In this document: in pieces, positions 25,122 to 34,164 of the stretch
How positions within the stretch are numbered: position 1 is the stretch's first letter
Layout of the letters: the number at the start of each line of letters is the position of its first letter
Assembly (NCBI GenBank): GCA_017307785.1
Contig: JAFKGI010000008.1
Coordinates: forward strand, 168,132 to 232,131
DNA from: Vulcanimicrobiota bacterium
GTDB lineage: Bacteria; Vulcanimicrobiota; Xenobia; Xenobiales; JADMJV01
Reading direction: 5' to 3'
Length of the DNA: 64,000 nt
The notes under the pieces: model-generated
Seen by the model: only the letters and a program-made list of their open reading frames with translations
Told to the model about the DNA's origin: nothing
Databases searched by the model: none
Position numbers and translations under genes: made by a program

Positions 25122-26211
25122 GCGACATGATGAAGACGAAGATGGCGATGGCCGTGACCACCGCGAAGAAGATCTTCCAGAAGCTGTAGGGGGCTTCGCC
25201 GGAAACCTTGCCGGTCTCGCCGTTGACTAGAAAGCGATAGACTTTGTCGTTGTAGCGGTAGGCGGCTACGTAAACCGGCAGCAGGCAGTGCTTCCAGGTG
25301 ACCGAGGAGAGCTTCATGGAGATCCGCAGGTTGCGGTGGGTGTCGCCGGGCACCTCGCTGGAGCAAGCCGAATACTCGTTTTGCTCAAAGCGTTGCTGGC
25401 CTTTTTCCCAGGCCTCACTCGGACCGACTGCGTACTCCTCGGCTCCCCAGCCGGACAAATAGCTGGCCTGGTAGCCGACCAGATTCTGGGTGGTGTGGAA
25501 AGGCTCGAGCACTCGCACCAAAGCTTCCGACAGGCCTTTGGAGGCACAGATCAGCAGATCGTCATAATTGCCGCGGTGGTGACCCGAAGACGGCTCCCAG
25601 CGGGTGTGCTGAACCTGACGCGTCTCGCGCTTGCCCTCGGAATTGGTGTATTCCTCGGTGACATAGTAATGGTAGCCGCTCTCGGCGTTCCAGCGCGTGT
25701 CGGCCTGGGCGTCGAAAGTCCAGAAAGGTGCATAGACGCCCCCGATCTCCTGGACTTTGGCCATACGCTTCAGGTTATTGGGGCGGAACCAAAGCGAGCC
25801 GACCCACTCACTGAACTTGGAGCCCGCCTGCTCCTTGGTAACTTTGAAAGGAATCAAGCTCTCGGGCCGGATCAGTTGCGTGTTGGCGGGGCGCTCGATG
25901 ACGGTGTCGGAACCGCAAAAACAGCACTTGCCCGAAGTCACCTTGTCGGGGTAGTTGATGGCCGCTCCGCACTGCTTGCACTGCAGGGCCTGAGTGGGCA
26001 GACCGTACCCTTTGGCGGCGTCGGAATTGAGGAGCTCCGACAGGGCCCGCTCCACCACGTTGGGCGGGGGGTCGCCCTTTTGCAGCTTGTCCAGTTCGAT
26101 CTCGGCGTCGCAGTATTCGCAACGAAGTTTCTGCAGGTCGGCGGCAAAGATCAAGGTTGCGCCGCAACCCGGGCAATCGCAACGTTTGCTGTTGGCTGTC
26201 TCAGTCTGCAT
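25108..26211 (-). CDS. Zinc-ribbon protein with C-terminal membrane helix
   Basis: A 367-residue protein. Two zinc ribbons lie in the first 110 residues: CDCPGCGATL with CEYCDAE, and CKQCGAAIN with CCFCGSDT. The middle domain has VYAPFWTFDAQADTRW and a YTNSEGKRETRQVQHTRWEP stretch and appears beta-rich. A single hydrophobic helix near the C-terminus (FWKIFFAVVTAIAIFVFIM) would anchor it, followed by SLKKH. Proteins of this layout are common and sometimes misnamed helicase-like; I know of no experimental function. It is divergent from the SbnA-like gene across an operator-rich region, so the two may be co-regulated. Confidence 0.75.
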   Translation of the reverse strand: MQTETANSKRCDCPGCGATLIFAADLQKLRCEYCDAEIELDKLQKGDPPPNVVERALSELLNSDAAKGYGLPTQALQCKQCGAAINYPDKVTSGKCCFCGSDTVIERPANTQLIRPESLIPFKVTKEQAGSKFSEWVGSLWFRPNNLKRMAKVQEIGGVYAPFWTFDAQADTRWNAESGYHYYVTEEYTNSEGKRETRQVQHTRWEPSSGHHRGNYDDLLICASKGLSEALVRVLEPFHTTQNLVGYQASYLSGWGAEEYAVGPSEAWEKGQQRFEQNEYSACSSEVPGDTHRNLRISMKLSSVTWKHCLLPVYVAAYRYNDKVYRFLVNGETGKVSGEAPYSFWKIFFAVVTAIAIFVFIMSLKKH

Positions 26212-26277
26212 TTCTACCCTCCCGGAGGTGATGGAAGGGATGGTTTCTCACTTCCTTTCTTTGTCCCTGGGCAGGAA

Positions 26278-26357
26278 AGTGTTCAGGCCTCCCTAAACTT
26301 GCTTTGGCCAAGTGTTCATAACTTGGCCATAATTCCCTGAACATGAAAGTGTTTAGG
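26278..26357. promoter_or_regulatory. Operator-like array between divergent genes
   Basis: The sequence holds a perfect 9-bp inverted repeat TGGCCAAGT/ACTTGGCCA (26305-26313 and 26321-26329, 7-base spacer). On each side lies a weaker inverted pair of an AGTGTT[C/T]AGG-like element: 26278-26287 with 26291-26300, and CCCTGAACAT (26335-26344) with AGTGTTTAGG (26348-26357). The central IR also contains AGTGTTCATA. This is the layout of several dimer sites for one repressor controlling both genes. No regulator gene lies next to it. Confidence 0.6.
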
Positions 26358-26358
26358 T

Positions 26359-27411
26359 GTGAGGGTGAACCTGATCTTACCGCCGCAACGCTCGCGCATC
26401 CGCGAAGACATCACTCAGGCCGTGGGGGACGTGCCCATCGTGCGCCTGCGCCGAGTGGCCAGCGTCTGTGAGACCAGTTCGTGTTACCTCAAGCTGGAGA
26501 GCTGCAATCCGGGCGGTTCGATCAAGGAAAAGAACGCCACCGTGCTGGTCAACCAGGCTGAAGAAGCGGGTCTACTGAAACCGGGCGGGACGATTATCGA
26601 ATCGAGTTCCGGGAATTTCGGCATCGGCCTGGCCATTGTGGGGGCCGCCCGCGGCTACCGCGTCATCATCGTGGTCGACGCTAAGACCACCCAGGCATTC
26701 CGCCGTATGCTCAAGGCTTACGGGGCCGAGCTGGCCGAGGTCAACGAGATGGACGCCTCCGGCTCCATGCAGAAAGCCCGCATTTCGCTGGCCACCCACC
26801 TGGCGGAAACCATTCCCGGCGGCTGGTATCCCTGTCAGCACTACAATCCTAACAATCCGGATGCTCACGCATTGTTTACCGCAAGAGAGATCGAAGAGGC
26901 CTTCGGTTCGGAACTGGACGCGTTGGTGGTGGGTGTTTCCACCGGCGGCCAGATGTCCGGTTTGGCCCGCTATCTCAAGCCGCGTTACCCCAACCTGCAG
27001 CTGGTGGGGGTCGATGTGCAGGGCTCGGTCATCTTCGATCCCGCCCCGGCGCCCTACAAAATGACCGGCATCGGACTCTCTTTCCGGCCGCCCAATCTGG
27101 ACTACGAAGCCATCGACAAAGCTTATGTGGTGCCGGAGAACCTGGCCTACTCGATGTGTCACGCGCTGGCCTAGCGCGAGGGCTTGCTCTTGGGTTCTTC
27201 CACCGGGGCCATTGTTTCGGCCGGCCTGCATCTGGCTCAGCAAATGCCTCCCGGCAGTCGCATCGCCATGATCAACCCCGACCGTGGCGACCGCTATCTG
27301 GAAACGATTTACGACCTCGACTGGCTCCAGGACAACGGCTTCACGCTCATTCCGGCCGAACATATGGACGTGGCCATTGAGCAACTGTGCAGCTGTGAAT
27401 CCCCCCGCTGA
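26359..27411 (+). pseudogene. SbnA-like PLP synthase interrupted by an in-frame TAG
   Basis: The frame reads 271 codons, meets TAG at 27172-27174, and continues in the same frame for 78 more codons to 27411. Both halves align to one fold-type II PLP enzyme of the SbnA type, which uses O-phosphoserine and glutamate to make a precursor of 2,3-diaminopropionate. Seen are CNPGGSIKEKNA with the PLP lysine (K56), SSSGNFGIGLA, VGVDVQGSVIFD and, after the stop, REGLLLGSSTGAIVSAG and NPDRGDRYLETIYDLDWL. The stop removes the phosphate-contacting GSSTG loop, so the truncated product should be inactive. TAG is an ordinary stop in other genes here, so a nonsense mutation or a base error is more likely than recoding. 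Confidence 0.8.
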
Positions 27412-28690
27412 GTCCGAAAGTCCCTCGCTTGGCCAGTTAGCCCGCCAACTGGTGCCACTGTCCCTGTCGGACGCCGCCATGGCCCTGGCCGACCCCTTGC
27501 TGGCCGTCACTCTCACTCGTCTGCCCTCCCCGGAAGTGCAGCTGGCCGCTCTGGGGGTGGTCAAAGCCCTGGCCAACTTCCTGGAAAGTCCCATCATCAT
27601 GGTCTTGCACGCCTCCACCGCCCTTTCGGGTTGGGCGCGCTCGCGCACCGCCCTGGGCCGTTTCGTGCTGCTGCTGGCCTCGCTGCTGACGGTCTTGTTT
27701 CTCTCTCTCAGCCTGCCCAGCGTTCACCATTGGCTGACGGCGGATGTCTACAGTCTGGTGCCGGAAGTGGCGGCGGCTACGCGATGGCCCCTCTTGATCA
27801 TGTGCCTGTGGCCGGCCGTCATCGCCTTGCGTCGCATTCATCAAGGTCAACTCATCTTGCAAGGGCGCGGAAAGTTCATGGGCATGGCTTCGCTTTTGCG
27901 CGTGGCCGCTTTCTCTTTGACCTTGTTCCTGGGCGGCTTCTGGGGCTTGCCTGGAGCCACCCTGGGAGCCCTGGCCACGATGGGAGGCCTGTGGGTGGAA
28001 GCTTTGCTGGTGGTGCGCTGGACGCGCCAGCAGGCGCTAATCGACCGGGAACCGGCCGCCCCGCTGCCCACCGACCTTCCCGGAGTCAGCCGCTACTACG
28101 CGCCGCTGGCGCTGACCATGCTGCTCATGTGGGGTGGGCGGGCCGCCCTGGTGGCCGTGCTGGCGCGCGCCCAGGATTCCGAGTTGGCTCTGGCCGCCTG
28201 GTCGGCTTCCTGGGGGTTCGTGATTCTGATCGCCAACCTCAGCCGCATGGTGCAGCAACTGGTCATCAAATATGCCCGTCAGGTCCCGGCCGCCCGCCTG
28301 GCCGGGTTGGGATTGCTGGCCGGGGGGTCGTGCTCGTTCCTGTTGACCCTGCTGGGCCACACGGGGCCCGGCCAACAACTGCTGGCCCTGCTCATCGGCG
28401 GCGACCCCAGGCTGTTGGTGGCGGCCGAAGCGGTGGTCGGCTACAGCTTGCTGGTGCCGCTGTTGGTGGCCGCCCAGAACGTCCTGCAGGGCTTTTGCAT
28501 CGTGGTCGGCCGCAACACCTGGGTCAACGGAGCCGGGCTGGTGGGCGTGTCTCTGACCCTCTTGGCGGCCCACTGGGGCGTGCAGCAAGGCTGGCCCGGA
28601 GCCAGCGTGGGAGCCGGAGCGGTGGCTCTGGGGCTGCTGGCCGAAGTGGCCCTGTTGGCCGCTTTCCGGCCCTGGAAATCCATCGCCTGA
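27395..28690 (+). CDS. MOP-superfamily (MATE/ANK-like) membrane transporter
   Basis: A 431-residue hydrophobic protein with about 12 membrane segments. The GTG at 27395 overlaps the end of the SbnA-like frame by 17 bases and gives MNPPAESESPSLGQLARQLV; the frame stays open upstream but only inside the neighbouring gene. LADPLLAVTLTRLPSPEVQLAALGVVKAL and FLESPIIMVLHASTALS, taken as successive helices, recall MATE and ANKH-type flippases, which export small molecules or lipid-linked precursors. Its place between two amino-acid PLP synthases suggests it exports their product. Substrate specificity cannot be read from the sequence. Confidence 0.75.
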   Translation: MNPPAESESPSLGQLARQLVPLSLSDAAMALADPLLAVTLTRLPSPEVQLAALGVVKALANFLESPIIMVLHASTALSGWARSRTALGRFVLLLASLLTVLFLSLSLPSVHHWLTADVYSLVPEVAAATRWPLLIMCLWPAVIALRRIHQGQLILQGRGKFMGMASLLRVAAFSLTLFLGGFWGLPGATLGALATMGGLWVEALLVVRWTRQQALIDREPAAPLPTDLPGVSRYYAPLALTMLLMWGGRAALVAVLARAQDSELALAAWSASWGFVILIANLSRMVQQLVIKYARQVPAARLAGLGLLAGGSCSFLLTLLGHTGPGQQLLALLIGGDPRLLVAAEAVVGYSLLVPLLVAAQNVLQGFCIVVGRNTWVNGAGLVGVSLTLLAAHWGVQQGWPGASVGAGAVALGLLAEVALLAAFRPWKSIA

Positions 28691-28727
28691 AGTTTTGCCA
28701 AGGCCCATCCGGCGCATAGGAATTCCG

Positions 28728-29666
28728 ATGAAACTACCCACCATTGATGAGGCCATCGGCAACACGCCGCTGGTGCGACTGCGTCACCTGGACGCCGGCC
28801 TGGCCTGGCCCGTCTGGGTCAAGTGCGAACATCTCAATCCCGGCGGCAGCGTCAAAGATCGATTGGCTCTGGCCATCGTCAACACGGCCGAACAAGAAGG
28901 TCGTATCCGGCCGGGGGACACCTTGATCGAAGCCACCGCCGGCAATACCGGCATGGGACTGGCTTTGGTGGGACTGGCGCGCGGCTACCGAGTGGTTTGC
29001 GTGCTGCCGGAGAAAATGAGCCAGGACAAGCGCGACGCCCTGGCCATGCTGGGGGCCGAAGTGATCATGGCGCCCAACGCTCCCCCGGATTCCCCCGAAA
29101 ACTTTCGCCAGGTGGCCGCCCGGCTGGCTCAGGAGCGCGGCTGGTTTCTCACCGAGCAGTTCTCCCATCCGGCCAATCCGCGCATTCATTACCAGACCAC
29201 CGGCCCGGAAATCTGGCGCCAGAGTGGGGGAGAGGTGCGCACCTTTGTGGCTGGAGCGGGCACTGGAGGAACCATCAGCGGAGCCGGCCGGTACCTCAAG
29301 GAGCAGTGTCCCGGCCTTCAGGTGGTGTTGGCCGACCCGCTCGGTTCTCAGTTGGGCAGCTACGCGCTGACCGGAGAATATCGGGGAGACGGGCCTTATC
29401 TGGTGGAGGGAATCGGTGCCAGCAAGGCGCCGGAAAATCTGGAAATCCAGATAATCGACGCGGTCGAAACCGTCAGCGACGAGGAAAGTTTCCAAGTCAC
29501 CCGGGATTTGATTCGAAAGGAAGGCCTTTGGGTAGGAGGCTCGTCGGGAACCGCCGTGGCCGCCGCTCTGCGCCGCGCCGCGCTTCCCGAGACCGGCGGC
29601 CCGGTGGTGGCGCTGGTGACCGACAGCTGGGATCGGTATTTCTCACGGCCTTGGTTAAAGGAGTAA
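28728..29666 (+). CDS. Cysteine synthase / cystathionine beta-synthase-like PLP enzyme
   Basis: A 312-residue fold-type II PLP enzyme. ATG 28728 follows AGGAA. Core motifs are NPGGSVKDRLALAI with the PLP lysine (K43), ATAGNTGMGLALVGLARGY, LPEKMSQDKRDALAMLGAEV, FVAGAGTGGTISGAGRYLKE and LWVGGSSGTAVAAALR. It probably joins an activated serine with a sulfur or nitrogen nucleophile, as CysK or the catalytic core of cystathionine beta-synthase do; no regulatory CBS pair is present. It is third in a cluster with the SbnA-like gene and the MOP transporter, and could act on the same pathway or in ordinary cysteine/methionine metabolism. Confidence 0.87.
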   Translation: MKLPTIDEAIGNTPLVRLRHLDAGLAWPVWVKCEHLNPGGSVKDRLALAIVNTAEQEGRIRPGDTLIEATAGNTGMGLALVGLARGYRVVCVLPEKMSQDKRDALAMLGAEVIMAPNAPPDSPENFRQVAARLAQERGWFLTEQFSHPANPRIHYQTTGPEIWRQSGGEVRTFVAGAGTGGTISGAGRYLKEQCPGLQVVLADPLGSQLGSYALTGEYRGDGPYLVEGIGASKAPENLEIQIIDAVETVSDEESFQVTRDLIRKEGLWVGGSSGTAVAAALRRAALPETGGPVVALVTDSWDRYFSRPWLKE

Positions 29667-29673
29667 GTACGTA

Positions 29674-32529
29674 GTGTCAGATCAGGGATGGTTGCCCGGA
29701 CAACGGGTTCGTAACGAAGGAGAGCCGGGCCTCGGCCTCGGCATAGTCAGCCAGCAAGGCAACTCGCGAACGGTGGCCGTCTATTTTCCGGCCGTCCAGG
29801 AAAACCGGGTCTACAGCCTGGCCAGCGCGCCCCTGCGTCGCTTTCATCTCGCTCCCGGACAAGTGGCCATGCTGGCCAAGGGCGGCAGTTTTCGGGTGGA
29901 AAAGCTCTTCCTCAAGAACGGGTTGATCCATTACACCGGGGGCGGCAAGACCATCTGTGAAACCGACCTGGCCGACCGCAGCACATCCTCGGGTCCCACC
30001 GAGCGCCTGGCCGAAGGCGAGCTTACCGCCGTCAATACCTTCGACCTGCGCGTCCAGGGCTGGCAACAGCGCGGCGACATTCTGAGCAAGCGCTATCGCG
30101 GCCTGACCGGTGCGCGCGTAGCCCTCATGCCGCACCAGCTGGCCATCGCCACCAAGGTGGCCGCCCGCGAATTGCCGCGCGTGCTGCTGGCCGACGAGGT
30201 CGGTCTGGGTAAGACCATCGAAGCCTGCATGATCTACTCCATGTTGCGGGCCGTAGGACGTGCCGACCGTGTGCTGGTGCTCACTCCCGCCTCGCTGGTG
30301 CACCAGTGGTTGACCGAACTCTACCGTCGCTTCAACGAACTGTTCAAAGTGGCTCACAGCGAACTCGAGGGCCTGGTCGATGAAATGCCTCTGCTGGGCG
30401 GCATGGAAGACGAAATCGAGAATCCTTTTGAAGACGCCTCGCGCATCATCGCGCCCATCGAAATGCTGCGCGACAAGCGCGTGTTGCAGATGGCCCTGGA
30501 AACCCCCTGGGACCTGCTGATTGTGGATGAAGCCCACCACCTGCGCTGGTCGCGCACTCAGGTCAGTCAGGAATACCGCTGCGTGCAGGCGCTGGCCCAG
30601 CGCTCGCGCGGTTTGCTGCTGCTGACCGCCACCCCGTTGCGTCAGGGCCTGGAGACCCAGTTCGCCCTGATGCACCTTGTGGACCCGGACCGTTTTGCGC
30701 GTCTTGACGATTTTCTCGAAGAGAACAAGCACCTTATGGAGGTCGGCAACGCCGCCCGCGCCCTGGCTCAGGGCTCCAAGACGGCCGCCAAGGACCTGCG
30801 CAAACTCTTTCCCGACGACCACGACCTGCACGAGTGCCTGGACCAGCCGGACAAGGCTTTGCCCTTGCTGGTGGACCGCCACGGTACCGGTCGCGTGTTG
30901 GTGCGAAACCGCCGCGAGCGCCTGACCGGCTTTCCGGGTCGCCACCTGCAGTCGTTTCCACTGCCCTGTCCGTCCAGCTGGAAGAACGCCGAGCTTTACC
31001 CGGAGGTGGCTCAACTGGAGCGCATGCTGCAGCGCACGCCGGTCCCGGTGGGCGGGGGAGAGCGCAGCAAGCCCGTCCTGAAAGACGATCCGCGCTGGAT
31101 GTGGACGGTGGAGTGGATTCGCGCTTTGCCGGCCGGCACCAAAGTGGTGGTGATGGCCGCTCGGGTCAAAGCCGTGCTGCGTCTGGAAAAGTTCTTCCGC
31201 GAAAAGACCGGACTGAAAGTGGCTGTGTTTCACGAGGAACTGAGCCTGATTGAGCGCGATCGTCAGGCTGCTTACTTCGCTGAAGATGACGGCGCCCAGG
31301 TTCTGCTGTGCAGTGAAATCGGTGGCGAAGGCCGCAACTTCCAGTTCTGCAGTCACCTGCTGTTGTTCGACCTGCCGGTTCATCCCGATGCTCTGGAGCA
31401 GCGCATCGGTCGACTCGACCGCATCGGACAGAAGGGTACCATTCAGGTGGCCGTGCCCTACGTCGAAGGCACGCCCAGTCAGGCGCTTTTCGAATGGCAC
31501 AAGCTGACCGGCGTCTTCGAAAAGCCGCTTCCCAGCGGCGACCCGCTCATGGATCGTCTGCAAGAAGGCCTGTTCACCATGCTTCAGTCCTTCACGCCGC
31601 GCAACAAAAACCGCCAGGCCGAGCTGGCCGCCTTCCTGGAAAAGACCAAGGAAACGCTGGCCCTGCATTTGCAAAACGTGCAGGCCAATGTCGACTTCCT
31701 GGTGGACATCAACTCCTATGACCAGGAGCTGGGGGAGTCTCTCAAGGCCGAGATTCTGGCGGCTCCGGTGGAGCCGCTGAAGGACTGCATCAGCGACATG
31801 CTCGAGCATTTCGGAGTCATCGAAGAAGAATTGGCCACGCCCGGTCTGCTCAAGATCAAAGCCGGCGATCTGATGAAGGTCGACCCCTACCCGGGCCTGC
31901 GCGACGGCGGCTGTCTGGCCACCTACGACCGGTCCATGACGCTGGCCCGCGAAGAAGTCCAGTTTCTCAGCATGGATCACCCGTTGGTGGAGGGCACCCT
32001 GGGCCTGCTGCTGGATCAGGCCGAAGGCAAGGCCTGCACCGGCCTTTGGGAAGGAGCTCCCGAGCAGAACCTGATGGTTCAGTTCTTGTTCCTGCTGCAG
32101 GCGGTAGGCCCGGCTCGTCTGGACCTGCATCGCTACCTGGCCCCCACGCCCTTGATCATCAACGTAGACATGAAGGGCAATGTGCGCGACGACCTGCAAC
32201 CGGGCAAACTTTCCAGCATGGGCAACGCGCTCTGGACGCGCCTGGCCGGTCCCACCCTGACTCGCCTGCCTCAGATGCAGGAGACCGGCACGGCCGAGGC
32301 TCAGCAGCGTCTGGGAGGGCTGATTCAGGAAGCCGTGCGCAAGGCCGAGGAGCAGCTGGAGAACGAGCGCTTGCGCCTGGAATATCTGGCCCAGCACAAC
32401 AACGTTTCGCCCACCGAATTGGCCGCTCAGCAGGCCCGCGCCAGCGAGACCCTGGACTGCCTGAACCAGGCCCGGGTGGAGTTGGACGCGGTCCGAGTCA
32501 TCGTGCTGGATCCGCGTAAGGATGCCTGA
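29674..32529 (+). CDS. rapA: RapA/HepA-like SNF2 helicase-type ATPase
   Basis: A 951-residue Swi2/Snf2-family ATPase with a GTG start. The N-terminus (about 1-110) resembles the Tudor-like domains of RapA. Helicase motifs are LLADEVGLGKTIEA (I, about residue 170), LIVDEAHHLRW (II), LLLLTATPLRQG (III), and in the second lobe VLLCSEIGGEGRNFQF and EQRIGRLDRIGQ (V and VI). RapA binds RNA polymerase and recycles it after stalled or post-termination complexes. Eight bases at the end overlap mutM. The C-terminal 250 residues are coiled-coil-rich, as in RapA. Confidence 0.87.
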   Translation: MSDQGWLPGQRVRNEGEPGLGLGIVSQQGNSRTVAVYFPAVQENRVYSLASAPLRRFHLAPGQVAMLAKGGSFRVEKLFLKNGLIHYTGGGKTICETDLADRSTSSGPTERLAEGELTAVNTFDLRVQGWQQRGDILSKRYRGLTGARVALMPHQLAIATKVAARELPRVLLADEVGLGKTIEACMIYSMLRAVGRADRVLVLTPASLVHQWLTELYRRFNELFKVAHSELEGLVDEMPLLGGMEDEIENPFEDASRIIAPIEMLRDKRVLQMALETPWDLLIVDEAHHLRWSRTQVSQEYRCVQALAQRSRGLLLLTATPLRQGLETQFALMHLVDPDRFARLDDFLEENKHLMEVGNAARALAQGSKTAAKDLRKLFPDDHDLHECLDQPDKALPLLVDRHGTGRVLVRNRRERLTGFPGRHLQSFPLPCPSSWKNAELYPEVAQLERMLQRTPVPVGGGERSKPVLKDDPRWMWTVEWIRALPAGTKVVVMAARVKAVLRLEKFFREKTGLKVAVFHEELSLIERDRQAAYFAEDDGAQVLLCSEIGGEGRNFQFCSHLLLFDLPVHPDALEQRIGRLDRIGQKGTIQVAVPYVEGTPSQALFEWHKLTGVFEKPLPSGDPLMDRLQEGLFTMLQSFTPRNKNRQAELAAFLEKTKETLALHLQNVQANVDFLVDINSYDQELGESLKAEILAAPVEPLKDCISDMLEHFGVIEEELATPGLLKIKAGDLMKVDPYPGLRDGGCLATYDRSMTLAREEVQFLSMDHPLVEGTLGLLLDQAEGKACTGLWEGAPEQNLMVQFLFLLQAVGPARLDLHRYLAPTPLIINVDMKGNVRDDLQPGKLSSMGNALWTRLAGPTLTRLPQMQETGTAEAQQRLGGLIQEAVRKAEEQLENERLRLEYLAQHNNVSPTELAAQQARASETLDCLNQARVELDAVRVIVLDPRKDA

Positions 32530-33400
32530 ACTTCCTGAGGTCGAGAGCGTTCGTCGCTCTCTGCTGCCCTATTTGCCGGGACGGGTGATCGAAGAAGCGG
32601 TCGTCCACCATCCCAAGGTGCTGGTTTTTCCCAGTCCGGCCGAGTTTGTCGAATCGCTGCAGGGCGCTCGCTTTGAGCGTCTCGAGCGGCGCGGCAAACT
32701 GCTGATTTTTCAACTACCGCCCTGGGTTCTGCTGGTGCATCTGGGAATGACCGGGCAAATCACTTTTCGCGATCCCGGTCGGGCTGACACTCCTTTCGAG
32801 CGTCACGCCCACACCGGGTTGCAGCGCACCCTGCAGCACCCGGTCGATCAGCACACCCATATTTCGCTCAACTTTGCCGATGGTTGCGCCTTGCTCTATC
32901 GAGACATCCGCAAATTTGGTAAGTGGCGTCTGATTCACCGGGATAACCCGAGGCTCCAGGTCGAGTTGTCGCGCGTCGGCACCGACCCGCTGACCGAGGA
33001 CTGGAAGTTTGAGCCCTTCTACAAGGCCGTCACGCGCAGCGACCGGCCCATCAAGGCTATCATTCTTGATCAACAGGTCTCCGCGGGCGTGGGCAACATC
33101 TACGCCGACGAAGCCCTCTTCGTGGCCGGTATCCGCCCGGAAGTGCGCGGAAAGAACCTTTCCAAGGCTCGCCTGAAAAAACTTTTTGCGGCCATTCCCG
33201 AGGTGCTGGAAAAGGGTCTCCAATACGGCGGCACCTCCTTTTCGGACTATGTGGACGCGGACGGCAAAAAGGGCAGCAATCAAGAGAAACTGCTGGTTTA
33301 CGGCCGCTATGGTCAACCCTGCTACAAGTGTCAGCAGACCCTGCTGCGCACCACCGTCGCCCAACGCACCAGCACCTGGTGTAAAGTCTGTCAAAAGTAA
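32522..33400 (+). CDS. mutM: Formamidopyrimidine-DNA glycosylase MutM
   Basis: A 292-residue base-excision glycosylase/AP lyase. It starts MPELPEVESVRRSLLPYL, giving the catalytic Pro2 and Glu3 after methionine removal. Lys of RRGKLLIFQLP, the helix-two-turn-helix VSAGVGNIYADEALFVAGI and the C-terminal zinc finger CYKCQQTL...WCKVC are all present, so it should be active on 8-oxoguanine and formamidopyrimidines. It overlaps rapA by eight bases. Confidence 0.97.
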   Translation: MPELPEVESVRRSLLPYLPGRVIEEAVVHHPKVLVFPSPAEFVESLQGARFERLERRGKLLIFQLPPWVLLVHLGMTGQITFRDPGRADTPFERHAHTGLQRTLQHPVDQHTHISLNFADGCALLYRDIRKFGKWRLIHRDNPRLQVELSRVGTDPLTEDWKFEPFYKAVTRSDRPIKAIILDQQVSAGVGNIYADEALFVAGIRPEVRGKNLSKARLKKLFAAIPEVLEKGLQYGGTSFSDYVDADGKKGSNQEKLLVYGRYGQPCYKCQQTLLRTTVAQRTSTWCKVCQK

Positions 33401-33472
33401 ACGGAAAAGGTCTTTTCCTACTTGAGTAAAATTCTCCGGGCAAATCCAATGCAGCGAGTTTGAGGAGGAGCG

Positions 33473-33928
33473 ATGGACCGTTTGAATCAGGCCAAGACAC
33501 CGACGGAGGTGTATCAGGCGGCTCTGGATCTCGTTCTGGAGCGGCTCAAGCCCGAGCGCGCCCTGATCTTTTACGGGTATGACGCCCAGGAGCAGTTGGC
33601 CGCCCAGGTCGGTCACAATCTGGACCCCAAAACCGTTCTCGATATGGGAGACGTTTCGCTGGGCATCCTCCAGGACGCCATGGAGGCCGGTGAAGCCAAG
33701 ATGCTGGTCGACGCCATGCAAGATCCGCGTTTCGGCGAGCGCACCAGCGCCGTGCTCTCGGGCATCCGCTCGGTGCTCAGTTGTCCCATTCGCGACGACG
33801 GCGGCGAAATCGAAGGATTGATTTACCTGGACAGCCGGATTCAGTCGGCCGCCTTCAAGCAGGCCGACCTGCCCTGGCTCAACGAGTTATCGTTGGCCAT
33901 ACAGAATCGCCTGACGGCACTGAAATAA
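33473..33928 (+). CDS. Single GAF-domain protein
   Basis: A 151-residue cytoplasmic protein made of one GAF domain: LDLVLERLKPERALIFYGY at the start, GERTSAVLSGIRSVLSCPIRDDG in the centre and GLIYLDSRIQSAAFKQADLP near the end. A strong GAGGAGG precedes the ATG. The GAF fold binds cyclic nucleotides, haem or other small ligands, or mediates dimerisation. No output domain is attached. It stands alone with its own terminator. The same domain type opens the HD-GYP protein at 39595. Confidence 0.8.
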   Translation: MDRLNQAKTPTEVYQAALDLVLERLKPERALIFYGYDAQEQLAAQVGHNLDPKTVLDMGDVSLGILQDAMEAGEAKMLVDAMQDPRFGERTSAVLSGIRSVLSCPIRDDGGEIEGLIYLDSRIQSAAFKQADLPWLNELSLAIQNRLTALK

Positions 33929-33930
33929 AA

Positions 33931-33959
33931 AAAGCCCCGGTAAACCGGGGCTTTTTGCT
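33931..33959. terminator. Bidirectional terminator between the GAF gene and tRNA-Leu
   Basis: AAAGCCCCGG (33931-33940) pairs with CCGGGGCTTT (33945-33954) around TAAA. T-runs follow on both strands, so it can end the plus-strand GAF transcript and the minus-strand tRNA-Leu transcript. Confidence 0.9.
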
Positions 33960-34044
<85 letters not shown>

Positions 34045-34105
34045 GAAAGCAGGGGGGACCTTTTGGGGGAGACGGGTCGTCCCCCCCGGTATCGAGGGCA
34101 GGGGT

Positions 34106-34133
34106 ATTATAGCAGACGCGAATTGCTTGTCAA
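34106..34133 (-). promoter_or_regulatory. Consensus sigma-70 promoter for tRNA-Leu
   Basis: On the minus strand TTGACA (34133-34128) and TATAAT (34111-34106) are both perfect, with a 16-base spacer. The predicted transcript runs through a GC-rich leader of about 55 bases into the tRNA. Confidence 0.9.
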
Positions 34134-34164
34134 CCAAGGGTTCTCAGCTTTCTGAGTCGAACGG

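Noticed and set aside
27172..27174. Pyrrolysine or reassigned UAG
   Set aside because: TAG serves as a normal stop in other genes of the window and no pyl genes are visible; a nonsense change or base error is simpler.
29677..32397. A 906-codon open frame antisense to rapA
   Set aside because: Rich in Gln/His/Gly as expected from antisense of Leu/Ala/Asp codons; the sense strand has all SNF2 motifs.
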